From assembly GCA_963747105.1 (NCBI GenBank), contig CAVVEC010000008.1, forward strand, positions 62,001 to 126,000: a DNA stretch of 64,000 nt, given 5' to 3'. The stretch comes from CAVVEC01 sp963747105. GTDB taxonomy: Bacteria > Acidobacteriota > Terriglobia > Terriglobales > Acidobacteriaceae. A program made the translations under genes and the position numbers. Of this stretch, positions 55,527-63,679 are shown in pieces (within the stretch, counting starts at the first letter, position 1; every line of letters begins with the position of its first letter). The notes beneath the pieces are model-generated. The model was not told the origin of the DNA. It saw nothing but the letters and a program-made list of their open reading frames with translations, and ran no database searches.

Positions 55527-56464
55527 GCCATAGCCATCTCCTCCGCGGCGGGCTTTTTGGTGACCTGCGCGCTCGTCACCAGGATCACGGACGCGATCAC
55601 GATCGCACTACCTGCGAGAATGTAAACGTCCACCGGCTCATGGAGAATCAACCAACCAAGAAATACAGCCACCACAGGATTGACATACGCGTAGGTGGAA
55701 ACCTTCGAGATTGGCACGTGACCTAGCAGCCAGATGTAGGCGGTGTAGCCAATCCACGATCCGCACACGACTAGATACACCGTCGCGCCGACGCCGCGGG
55801 ACGTCCAGACCGCTCGCGAAAAGTCCCCTGCCCCGACCGCAATCAGCAAGTTGGCCGCGCCCGCTGCAACCATCTGCCAGGCTGTGGCCGAGAATGGATC
55901 TACATCCGGAGACTTCCATTTCTTCGCCAGCACCGAACCCAACGCCCAGCTGAACGCACCGCCCAGCAGGCTGAGCGATGCCCAGAGTTGCTCGCGTCCG
56001 AACGAAGTGGTGGCCATCAATTGCGGCCACAGCAACACGATCAGCCCGGCAATACCCAGTCCGATCCCGATTTTTCCTCGCCGCGAGACATGATGGTCGC
56101 CAAGCAAGAGCGAATCGAGCACCAGGAACCAGAGCGGTATGACAGCGACGATCAAAGCCGCCAAGCCCGACGCGATGTGCGTCTCCGCATAAGCGAGAGT
56201 GAGGTTGCCTCCCACCAGCAGAAGCAGGCCGACGATTGCCATTTCCCCTGATTGGCGTCGGCTGTACCAGATCTTGCGTCCACGCAGCCCGCAAAATGCC
56301 AGCATGAAAACCCCGGCAATCAGGAACCGTGCGCCGCACATCAGCGCCGGCGGGATGCGCTCCACCGCAATATCAATAGCCAAATAGGTCGAGCCCCAAA
56401 AGAAATAGACCAGCCCGAAGGCAAGGATCACACTAAAACGGAGCTGGCGTTGGGCGGCGGTCAT
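55514..56464 (-). CDS. EamA/DMT-family transporter
   Basis: 316 residues from ATG 56464, ten hydrophobic segments in two EamA repeats: FGLVYFFWGSTYLAIDIAVERIPPALMCGARFLIAG (first) and GAFSWALGSVLAKKWKS through VNPVVAVFLGWLILHEPVDVYILAGSAIVIASV (second). Family members export amino acids, drugs or metabolites; the substrate is not evident. The in-frame extension to 56737 carries no family similarity. Confidence 0.88.
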   Translation of the reverse strand: MTAAQRQLRFSVILAFGLVYFFWGSTYLAIDIAVERIPPALMCGARFLIAGVFMLAFCGLRGRKIWYSRRQSGEMAIVGLLLLVGGNLTLAYAETHIASGLAALIVAVIPLWFLVLDSLLLGDHHVSRRGKIGIGLGIAGLIVLLWPQLMATTSFGREQLWASLSLLGGAFSWALGSVLAKKWKSPDVDPFSATAWQMVAAGAANLLIAVGAGDFSRAVWTSRGVGATVYLVVCGSWIGYTAYIWLLGHVPISKVSTYAYVNPVVAVFLGWLILHEPVDVYILAGSAIVIASVILVTSAQVTKKPAAEEMAMAEST

Positions 56465-56897
56465 GGCGACGGCTGGCGTTAAGCTATCAGACGCAAGTGG
56501 AAGGACCGGGGATTCGATTTGTGTTCGAAGCCGCAGGTCAACTGCGCCTGACTGTTCTGTTTCCCCCGGGGAAGGTCGGTAGTCGCAGGGGAAACCATGA
56601 CCAACGGCCCACGACGATTGGGGGTTACGCGACGATAGACAAAGAGCTATAATCAATCTGGTTATGAATCCCGATGCGTTTCCAGGGCTCCAATTCGCAT
56701 CTGCCGGTGTGCTGGCTGCACTCTCTGGTGTGCCCACGCCGCTATCGCGCTGTGCTGCCTTCGCGTCTGCGTCCTAGTCTGTTTGGTAGCGACTAGTTTC
56801 TAATCCTCCCCGTCTGATTCTTGGCCAAGAGTTGAGATCCAGTTGTCTCCGGCCAATGACCAACGACGAAAGACCAACGACCAAATTGGAGGATCCC

Positions 56898-58253
56898 ATG
56901 TCAACCACTACTCTTATCGGTCCCAGGATCAAGACGGCACTGCCGGGGCCGAACGCGAAGCGCATTCTTGAAGGCGATAGCAAGTATATTTCGCCGTCCT
57001 ACACCCGCTCCTATCCTATGGTCGCCAAGCAGGGCCGCGGCCTCGTGGTCACGGACGTGGACGGAAACGAATTCTTCGACTTCTCGGCCGGCATTGCTGT
57101 GACTTCCACCGGCCACTGCCATCCTCATGTGGTCGCTGCCATTCAAAAGCAAGCGGGCGAGTTGATCCACATGTCGGGCACCGACTTCTACTACGAGAGT
57201 ATGGTCACTCTGGCGGAACGGCTCTCAAAGATCGCGCCCATGCCCGGCCCGCACAAGATCTACTACGGAAACTCCGGCACGGAAGCGATTGAGTGCGCGC
57301 TGAAGCTGGCCCGCTATCACACCAGGCGGCAGAACATCATCGCCTTCTACGGCGCCTTCCATGGGCGCACCATGGGCGCACTTTCGTTGACCGCCTCCAA
57401 ACCGCAGCAGAAGCGGCGATTCGCTCCGCTGGTTCCCGGGGTCACGCACGTGCGCTATCCCGATGTCTATCGCGGCTGCGAGGGCGGCTCACAGGATGCC
57501 GAGGCCTTTGCGCTCGGCTGCGCCCGCTTCATCGAAGATAAGTTGTTCAAGACCACGCTCCCGCCGGAGGAAGTGGCGGCCATCTTCGTTGAGCCGATTC
57601 AGGGCGAAGGCGGATACGTGATCGCCCCAACTGCGTTCATGCAAGAACTGCGCCGCATTTGTGACCGCAACGGCATTCTGCTGGTGGTGGACGAAGTGCA
57701 GAGCGGTGTCGGCCGCACCGGCAAATGGTGGGCCGTCGAACATACCGGCGTACATCCCGATATCGTCTGCTCGGCCAAGGGTATCGCCTCCGGCATGCCG
57801 CTGGGCGTAACCATCAGCAAGGCCGAAATCATGGATTGGGCTCCCGGCTCGCATGCTTCCACGTTCGGGGGCAATCCGGTTTGCATCGCGGCGGCACTGG
57901 CGACGCTCGATGTGATCGAACGCGAAGACCTGAAACGGAATGCCACCGCAGTCGGCAATCACATGCTGAAGCGCATGGCGGACTGGCCGAGTAAGTACAA
58001 GCTGGTCGGCGACGTGCGCGGCCGAGGGCTCATGATTGGCGTGGAAATCGTCAAGGATAAAAAGACCAAGGAGTACGGCGCCGCGGAACGCGACCGCATC
58101 GTGCAACTGGCCTTTGAACGGGGAATCCTTTTCCTGGGCTGTGGTCCGAGCACCATCCGCATCGCGCCGCCGCTCATCGTCACCAAAGACGAAGCTGATG
58201 CAGCCATTGAGGCGCTTGAGGAGTCGATCTCCATCGCAAACCGGGGCAATTGA
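56898..58253 (+). CDS. Class III aminotransferase (acetylornithine/4-aminobutyrate type)
   Basis: 451 residues from ATG 56898 behind GGAGG. PLP enzyme: GNSGTEAIECALKLAR (phosphate-binding), FYGAFHGRTMGALSLTASK, EPIQGEGGYVIAPTAF, VVDEVQSGVGRTGKWWAVEH (PLP-N Asp) and SAKGIASGMPLG with the Schiff-base Lys. Length and sequence best match the archaeal/acidobacterial acetyl-ornithine aminotransferase family proteins, many of which are broad omega-aminotransferases. No arginine genes adjacent. An upstream ATG at 56856 is possible but has no RBS. Confidence 0.92.
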   Translation: MSTTTLIGPRIKTALPGPNAKRILEGDSKYISPSYTRSYPMVAKQGRGLVVTDVDGNEFFDFSAGIAVTSTGHCHPHVVAAIQKQAGELIHMSGTDFYYESMVTLAERLSKIAPMPGPHKIYYGNSGTEAIECALKLARYHTRRQNIIAFYGAFHGRTMGALSLTASKPQQKRRFAPLVPGVTHVRYPDVYRGCEGGSQDAEAFALGCARFIEDKLFKTTLPPEEVAAIFVEPIQGEGGYVIAPTAFMQELRRICDRNGILLVVDEVQSGVGRTGKWWAVEHTGVHPDIVCSAKGIASGMPLGVTISKAEIMDWAPGSHASTFGGNPVCIAAALATLDVIEREDLKRNATAVGNHMLKRMADWPSKYKLVGDVRGRGLMIGVEIVKDKKTKEYGAAERDRIVQLAFERGILFLGCGPSTIRIAPPLIVTKDEADAAIEALEESISIANRGN

Positions 58254-58262
58254 AGCGCCTGG

Positions 58263-58292
58263 CCAGGGACGGGCCTCCTCCCCCGTCCCTGG
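58263..58292 (+). terminator. Hairpin after the aminotransferase
   Basis: CCAGGGACGGG (58263-58273), 8-nt loop, CCCGTCCCTGG (58282-58292): an 11-bp perfect stem, 10 nt after the stop, with ATTTGT following. Confidence 0.75.
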
Positions 58293-58314
58293 ATTTGTCG
58301 GAAGTGTCCTGAAT

Positions 58315-58396
58315 TTAACCACGAAGGCCACGAAGTAACACGAAGGAAGTCCTCGAGATTCACGCCTTTGTGTAACTTCGTGTACTTCGTGGTTAA
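58315..58396. repeat. Palindromic CACGAAG element
   Basis: Ends TTAACCACGAAG (58315-58326) and CTTCGTGGTTAA (58385-58396) are exact inverted repeats; inside, GTAACACGAAGG and CCTTTGTGTAAC also pair. An 82-bp hairpin typical of interspersed REP-like elements. Confidence 0.75.
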
Positions 58397-58479
58397 CGGG
58401 GTTTAGGACGCTACTGGTTTTTCAAGCGCTTATGTCCGCCATTTGCGCCCTGCGATAGAATGAGCCAGGTGAGGTAGTC

Positions 58480-58734
58480 ATGGCACAAATGACGCCACGC
58501 GTTGCGGAGATGCTTGAGAAAGCACTGACGCTCTCCACTCAGGATCGCGGTCTGTTAATCGATCGCCTGATTGAGAGCCTCGATGAAGGGCCGGCTGAAG
58601 AAGGAGTGGAAGAGGCCTGGGCAGACGAGATCAAGCGCCGGGTGGATGATATTCGATCTGGCAAAGCCAAAATGATCCCGTACGGAGAAGTACGCCGCCG
58701 TCTCAGGACCCGGTTACGGAATGCGGGGAAGTAA
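58480..58734 (+). CDS. Addiction-module antitoxin (Unstab_antitox-like)
   Basis: 84 residues. VAEMLEKALTLSTQDRGLLIDRLIESLDEGPAEEGVEEAWADEIKRRVDDIRSG matches the addiction-module antitoxins of the Unstab_antitox family, which are mostly helical, with a C-terminal toxin-contacting helix. It overlaps the toxin gene by 14 nt, a typical antitoxin-first arrangement. Confidence 0.88.
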   Translation: MAQMTPRVAEMLEKALTLSTQDRGLLIDRLIESLDEGPAEEGVEEAWADEIKRRVDDIRSGKAKMIPYGEVRRRLRTRLRNAGK

Positions 58735-59023
58735 GCGGTATCGCGCCCATCCGCAAGCTTGGCTCGAAGTTGAAGCTGCCGACGATTGGTATTTGGCACG
58801 CAGTTTGGACGCGAGTATCACTTTTCTTACGGACGTCTACGACGCGCTCGACATCGTCACCGACGCACGCCAGCGCTGGCCGAAGTACTTGTATGGAACC
58901 CGGCGGTACGTGCTTCGCCGCTTTCCGTTTTCGATCATCTACCTGGATGACCCTGACGTAGTGAACGTCGTCGCCGTAGCGCATAACAAGCGAAAGCCGG
59001 GATACTGGAAAGAGCGGCTCTGA
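58721..59023 (+). CDS. RelE/ParE-family toxin
   Basis: 100 residues. KRYRAHPQAWLEVEAADDWYLARSLDASITFL, GTRRYVLRRFPFSIIYLDDPDVVNVVAVAHNKRKPGYW: the ParE/RelE fold with the conserved Arg-Arg-x-P-[FY] strand and the HxxRxPxYW tail. Frame intact, unlike the vapBC pair. Target, ribosome or gyrase, unclear. Confidence 0.9.
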   Translation: MRGSKRYRAHPQAWLEVEAADDWYLARSLDASITFLTDVYDALDIVTDARQRWPKYLYGTRRYVLRRFPFSIIYLDDPDVVNVVAVAHNKRKPGYWKERL

Positions 59024-59090
59024 TCAGTGCCATCTTTGCCACCCAAAGCGAAGGGCGGCCTTCTCTCGAAGCTGGCGTCCCGCACCTCTT

Positions 59091-59543
59091 TCACTTAGAC
59101 CAACGGTTGTCGGTTCCCCCTGCGCCTTGGTCTTTTCCTGCTCGCGCCTGTCTTGCGTGTACCTGGCGAATCATAAAGAACCAAAGCGCGGCCAGCAGAA
59201 TGAGCGGCACAAGGTTCAGTAGCCAGGCCGGCCAACTTCCGTTAACAGCATCGTCCCTGAACCAGATTTCCACGTTCTTTTGGTGCAGAGCCAGTAGCAT
59301 TCCTTCCTGGCTTGTTGGTGCAGTCACACGAAATGAACTGCCGCTGCGGTACTCGCCATAGACCTGAGTCTTCGAGATCGTTACCTTGGTGACATTTCCG
59401 CCCTCAACCCGCGATAGGAACTCGGAATAGCTGATCTCCGGCGTCCTCTGCTGATTGTGGTCGCCCTTAACCACCTGCCAAAGCAGGAAGGCCGAAAGAA
59501 CAATCACAAGCCAAAACACCACCGTTTTGATCGTCGCATTCAC
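59091..59543 (-). CDS. Stand-alone FtsH N-terminal (periplasmic) domain protein
   Basis: 150 residues. TM1 IKTVVFWLVIVLSAFLLWQVV, FtsH-extracellular domain with ISYSEFLSRVEGGNVTKVTISKTQVYGEYR, then TM2 LLNLVPLILLAALWFFMIRQV. In FtsH the AAA+ and protease parts follow directly; here a short Gly/Arg/Lys tail of about 20 residues ends in a stop. No Walker or HExxH sequence follows in any frame before the next gene. Possibly a regulator of the true FtsH, or a truncated duplicate. Confidence 0.8.
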   Translation of the reverse strand: MNATIKTVVFWLVIVLSAFLLWQVVKGDHNQQRTPEISYSEFLSRVEGGNVTKVTISKTQVYGEYRSGSSFRVTAPTSQEGMLLALHQKNVEIWFRDDAVNGSWPAWLLNLVPLILLAALWFFMIRQVHARQARAGKDQGAGGTDNRWSK

Positions 59544-59737
59544 TCAAGAAACTCCGCACGCTCCAGACGAGATTTCTGGAGGATCGTCGAGCGTTCCGGG
59601 AGAAGTATATCCCTAAGCGGGAGCGAATCCGGAATCCGGCGGCTCTGGATGTGAATTAGTTGCAGCGTGCACGTCGGCATGATGAGTGCAGAGCCGATTC
59701 CCATTCGCGGACAACCACCTGCCCCCACGCCGTTTTT

Positions 59738-59751
59738 GTGACCGCAGTCAC
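59738..59751. promoter_or_regulatory. GTGA-N6-TCAC palindrome upstream of yraN
   Basis: GTGACCGCAGTCAC, the same class as the three sites at 27801-27869, centred 49 nt before the yraN ATG. Confidence 0.5.
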
Positions 59752-59793
59752 ATCCCGCCGCTGAGCTAGGCCCCTAAGCTGATTCCCACACTC

Positions 59794-60243
59794 ATGTTCT
59801 CCGGCCGCCTCACTCACGCAGTAGTCCGCTCTCTCGATTGGCTCGCCCAGCATACGCTTCCGCCTGACAAATCTGCTGAACACCAGCGCACTGGTCGTCG
59901 GGGCGAGGAAGCCGCCTACTTCTACCTGCGCCGCCGTGGCTACGTGATGGTGGCCCGCAATTTTCGCTCACCACGCCGCCGGGGAGAGATCGACCTGATC
60001 GGCTGGGACCAGGATGTGCTGTGTTTTATTGAGGTTAAGACTCGCACCACGCGTGACGTGAAGCCCGCACAGGCGGCCGTCGATGGCGATAAGCAACGCG
60101 CATTGGCCGCCGTCGCCGGTGAATACCTTCGTCACCTGCCACCTTCGTGCCAGTGGCGCTTTGACGTGGTCAGCGTATACTATGATACGCAGTCCAGCCA
60201 GCCGCTGATCGAGCTATTTCAGAATGCCTTCCCCGTGGCGTAG
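59794..60243 (+). CDS. yraN: YraN-family endonuclease-like protein
   Basis: 149 residues. RTGRRGEEAAYFYLRRRGYVMVARNFRSPRRRGEIDLIGWDQDVLCFIEVKTRTT: the UPF0102 signature, a PD-(D/E)xK-like core with GEIDLI and FIEVKTR (Asp, then Glu-x-Lys). Ends with a beta-strand and helix, AFPVA. Probably a nuclease of unknown role. 42 nt before galT. Confidence 0.92.
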   Translation: MFSGRLTHAVVRSLDWLAQHTLPPDKSAEHQRTGRRGEEAAYFYLRRRGYVMVARNFRSPRRRGEIDLIGWDQDVLCFIEVKTRTTRDVKPAQAAVDGDKQRALAAVAGEYLRHLPPSCQWRFDVVSVYYDTQSSQPLIELFQNAFPVA

Positions 60244-60285
60244 AATAAGACTTTACTTTCGGCCCTCATTGAAAGGATTTAGTCC

Positions 60286-61326
60286 TTGCCTGAGCTTAGA
60301 AAAGACCCAATTGTAGGCCGGTGGGTGATTATTTCCACCGACCGTGCCAAGCGTCCCTCGGACTTCGCCCGCGATGCCGTCAAAATCAAGGGTGGCTTTT
60401 GCCCGTTTTGTTATGGCAATGAAAGCAAGACCCCGCCTGAGATTCAGGCCTACCGTCCAAATCCGAATGGCGGACCTCTGCCGCAGCGCGATGCGTCGGG
60501 ATGGACCGTGCGGGTGGTTCCCAACAAATTTCCCGCCCTCGGCATCGAGGGCAGCATGAACCGCCAAGCCGAGGGTATGTTCGACCGGATGAACGGCATT
60601 GGGGCCCACGAGGTAATTATTGAGACCCCCGATCACAACGCCAGCCTGGCCACGCTGCCCCCCAAGCGAATTGAAGATGTGCTCTGGACCTTCCGCGACC
60701 GTATTCTCGATCTGAAGAAAGACCGCCGCTTCAAGTACATCCTGATATTCAAGAACCACGGCGAGGCCGCCGGGGCATCGTTGGAGCATGCGCACTCCCA
60801 GTTGATCGCCCTGCCCATTCTGCCCATCTATGTGGTCGAGGAATTGGAAGGCGCGAAGCAGTACTACATCTACAAAGAACGCTGCGTTTTCTGCGATGTA
60901 ATCCGGCAGGAGACCGAGTCGGGCATTCGAGTGGTCGCGGAGAACGAAGACTTCATCACCCTGGCTCCCTATGCGCCGCGTTTTCCGTTCGAGACCTGGA
61001 TTCTACCCAAGCAGCACGAGTCGGCGTTTGAGAACTCCTCCTCCCAGATGTTTGAGAATCTGGCCAAGGCGCTCAAGACGCTGCTGGCCAAAGCTGACCG
61101 CGTGCTCGACAATCCGCCGTACAATTTGGTCATCCACACCTCCCCGGTGCAGGATCCGACCAACGATCACTACCACTGGCACATCGAGTTCATGCCCAAG
61201 CTGACCAAAACGGCGGGATTTGAATGGGGCACGGGTTTTTACATCAATCCGACTCCACCGGAGGAAGCGGCCAAGTTCCTGCGGGAGGCCAGCGTGGATG
61301 AGCCGGTCGCCGCTTCGGTGGGATAG
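60286..61326 (+). CDS. galT: Galactose-1-phosphate uridylyltransferase
   Basis: 346 residues, TTG start. Leloir pathway; exchanges UMP between UDP-glucose and galactose-1-phosphate. Zn/Cys pair in GFCPFCYGNE, RVVPNKFPALG, IIETPDHNASL, and the catalytic HxH(x)Q in ASLEHAHSQLIALP. C-terminal YHWHIEFMPKLTKTAGFEWGTGFYINPTPPEEAAKFL is diagnostic. Length is normal. Behind yraN with a short spacer. Confidence 0.93.
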   Translation: MPELRKDPIVGRWVIISTDRAKRPSDFARDAVKIKGGFCPFCYGNESKTPPEIQAYRPNPNGGPLPQRDASGWTVRVVPNKFPALGIEGSMNRQAEGMFDRMNGIGAHEVIIETPDHNASLATLPPKRIEDVLWTFRDRILDLKKDRRFKYILIFKNHGEAAGASLEHAHSQLIALPILPIYVVEELEGAKQYYIYKERCVFCDVIRQETESGIRVVAENEDFITLAPYAPRFPFETWILPKQHESAFENSSSQMFENLAKALKTLLAKADRVLDNPPYNLVIHTSPVQDPTNDHYHWHIEFMPKLTKTAGFEWGTGFYINPTPPEEAAKFLREASVDEPVAASVG

Positions 61327-61560
61327 GTCGCGGGGATCTAAGCGCTGATTTCATCAGGTATCAAGTAAAATCTCTGTCGCCGTCCGTGTCCGAACCCAGC
61401 CCCTGCGGCTCCGCACATCACGATGTGACCCACGCCCTTGCGCTGACGCAAACTTAAAGCGCAGGGTTGACACGCAAGGTGCCTCGCCTCTCGAAGAGCA
61501 CTTCCCCACCACGCGTGGGAAACAACCCCTCAGGCGAGTCTCGAATTTCCTCGGAGGAGA

Positions 61561-62769
61561 ATGCACATGAAATCTCTTAGAAGAACTACATCGGTTTTAT
61601 TCAAATGGTTGCTTCTGGCTCTCGCTCTGGGCCTGGCCTCAGCTGCGTCGGCCACCAACATATGGTATGTGGACGGAATGAACGGCAGTGACAACAACGA
61701 CTGCAAGTCGCCTCAGACGGCCTGCCAGACCATCGGGCACGCCATCTCGCTGGCTTCGTCGGGGGATTCCATCACGGTCGCCGCCGCGACCTATACAGAG
61801 AAGCTCACTATCGGCTTCAACTTGAAGATTCTTGGTGCCGATGCCACTTCGACCATCATCGATGGCGGGGGCAAAGGTAGGGTAGTCAAAATTTCCGGTA
61901 GGCATTCCCATGTCACTCTTTCCAAGCTGACCATCAGTAAGGGCCATTCAGGCGGCGGCAATGGAGGCGGTATCTCCAACAACGGGACGCTGACGATCAG
62001 CGACAGCACCATCAGCGGGAATTACGCGGCGAATGGCGGCGGAGTCTACAACGCGGGGACACTGACAATCAACAACAGCACCATCAGTGGGAATTCCTGC
62101 AAACAGGGGGGCGGCGGAATCAACAACGCCGGCAAGATCTTGACGATCAACAACAGCACCCTCAGCGGGAATGGCGCGATACGCGGCGGCGGAATCTACG
62201 GAGGTCCCTCGACGATCAACAAGAGCACATTCAGCGGGAATAGCGCGTCCTATGGTGGCGGAATCTACGGAGGTTCGACGATCAACAACAGCACCTTCAA
62301 TGGGAATAGCGCGGGGCTTTACGGCGGCGGAATCTACACATTGTCCTCGACGATCAACAACAGCACCTTCAGCGGGAATAGTGCGGGGTGGGGCGGCGGC
62401 GGAATCGAAAACGACCACGGCACAGCGACACTTCAGAACAGCATTATCGCGAATAGCACTTCTGGCGGAAACTGCCACGGCACTATGACCTCCAATGGCT
62501 ACAACCTCAGCGACGATAATACCTGCAATTTCGGCGGCCCCGGCGATTTCAACAACTCCAATCCCGAACTGGGCACTTTAGGTAACTACGGCGGTCCCAC
62601 CCAGACCATCCCGCTGCTCGTTGGCAGCCCGGCGATTAATGCTGGCAACCCGAATGGCTGTACGGACGGCAAAGGTCATCTGCTGAAGACCGATCAGCGC
62701 GGCAAGCCGCGCCCTGATAAGCAATCTGGAATTTGCGACATGGGCGCGTTTGAACGGCAGACCGATTGA
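61561..62769 (+). CDS. Secreted right-handed beta-helix protein, choice-of-anchor Q
   Basis: About 400 residues; signal peptide SVLFKWLLLALALGLASAASA. The centre has at least eight imperfect beta-helix coils of 19-24 residues, each with GGGI and INNSTFSGNSA; the DNA repeats, too (ACGATCAACAACAGCACC recurs). C-terminal ends with TDQRGKPRPDKQSGICDMGAFERQ, the choice-of-anchor Q motif, likely for surface attachment. Start may be 61561 or the in-frame ATG at 61567. A pectate-lyase-like activity is not shown. Confidence 0.85.
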   Translation: MHMKSLRRTTSVLFKWLLLALALGLASAASATNIWYVDGMNGSDNNDCKSPQTACQTIGHAISLASSGDSITVAAATYTEKLTIGFNLKILGADATSTIIDGGGKGRVVKISGRHSHVTLSKLTISKGHSGGGNGGGISNNGTLTISDSTISGNYAANGGGVYNAGTLTINNSTISGNSCKQGGGGINNAGKILTINNSTLSGNGAIRGGGIYGGPSTINKSTFSGNSASYGGGIYGGSTINNSTFNGNSAGLYGGGIYTLSSTINNSTFSGNSAGWGGGGIENDHGTATLQNSIIANSTSGGNCHGTMTSNGYNLSDDNTCNFGGPGDFNNSNPELGTLGNYGGPTQTIPLLVGSPAINAGNPNGCTDGKGHLLKTDQRGKPRPDKQSGICDMGAFERQTD

Positions 62770-62788
62770 TGGAATGATCCGGTGTTAC

Positions 62789-62818
62789 AAGCCGCCCGAT
62801 GTTGTGGGCGGCTTCGCT
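62789..62818 (+). terminator. Rho-independent terminator
   Basis: AAGCCGCCC (62789-62797), 8-nt loop, GGGCGGCTT (62806-62814), then CGCTTTT, 19 nt past the beta-helix gene stop. Confidence 0.85.
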
Positions 62819-62952
62819 TTTGTGACCCTTAAGGGCGATCCGTTGCCGCGGTATCCGATTTGGGGAATTTTGAGTGAAATCACGATTTGTCGTTAGTTGA
62901 CAGATGAGCCTTGACAACGCCCTCTGTGAGGTCAAGTTCAAACTATAAAAAG

Positions 62953-63174
62953 TTAACCCTGAGTCTTGTCCTGATACTCCTCGTGCCATGCCATCTGAAT
63001 CGCTTCCAGCTTGCTTTCGTTGGATTGTTTGGGATCGCCCTTGAACTCGGGCAACTCGATCACATAGCGGTGCAGATCGGTAAATCGGACAGCCAGCGGA
63101 TCTAGCTGCGGGTGCACTTCTGAAAGCATGATTCCGATGTCTTCTGCGTTGTCCCAGGTGAGGTCTTTTGGCAT
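62953..63174 (-). CDS. iscX: Fe-S assembly protein IscX
   Basis: 73 residues. LTWDNAEDIGIMLSEVHPQLDPLAVRFTDLHRYVIELPEF and ESKLEAIQMAWHEEYQD match IscX, an acidic frataxin-like adaptor of the Isc system. Co-directional with ferredoxin 73 nt upstream; the gap holds a GTCGTTGG inverted repeat. Confidence 0.93.
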   Translation of the reverse strand: MPKDLTWDNAEDIGIMLSEVHPQLDPLAVRFTDLHRYVIELPEFKGDPKQSNESKLEAIQMAWHEEYQDKTQG

Positions 63175-63247
63175 GAAGAGGTTCTCCTTGCGTCGTTGGT
63201 CCTTGGTCGTTGGCCTACGACGAGCGACGAACGACCAACGACTGCAT

Positions 63248-63661
63248 TCAGTGTTCCTCCGAAACGTAATTCCGGTTCCACGCGGGAATCTCGACCACCA
63301 CTTTGCCCGGCTTCGTGATTACGGCCTGGCAACCTAGACGTGAGTTCAACTGCAGATCCGCTGCCATGTCGAGGCGGTCCGCCTCGTCGTCGTCCATCTC
63401 GGAAAGATTCTCGGCGCCTTCCTTCACCCACACGTGGCAGGTGGTGCAGGCACAATTGCCGCCGCAAGCGTGGTCCAGACGAACGCCGTAGTTCAGTGCG
63501 ACGTCGAGGATGGACTTTTGTTTGCCATGATCTTTGTAAGGAAGCTTGTCGTGCTCGAATTCCACGGTCTTGCCTTCAGGCAGAAACGTCACCTGGACCG
63601 TGTTTTCGTCCGGTGCGTCTGCCGTCGCGGCGCCCGCGCTTTGTATCTTTTCCTCAGACAT
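63248..63661 (-). CDS. fdx: 2Fe-2S ferredoxin of the Isc type
   Basis: 137 residues; about 25 more than E. coli Fdx, because of an Ala/Asp-rich N-terminus. Cluster ligands: HACGGNCACTTCHVW (three Cys) and a later Cys in SRLGCQAVI. Electron donor for Fe-S assembly with IscX downstream on the same strand. Confidence 0.92.
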   Translation of the reverse strand: MSEEKIQSAGAATADAPDENTVQVTFLPEGKTVEFEHDKLPYKDHGKQKSILDVALNYGVRLDHACGGNCACTTCHVWVKEGAENLSEMDDDEADRLDMAADLQLNSRLGCQAVITKPGKVVVEIPAWNRNYVSEEH

Positions 63662-63679
63662 ATTGCTCCCACCCTCTCC

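Noticed and set aside
61900..62420. CRISPR-like spacing of repeats
   Set aside because: The repeats are coding beta-helix coils in one frame with irregular spacing and no leader or cas genes.
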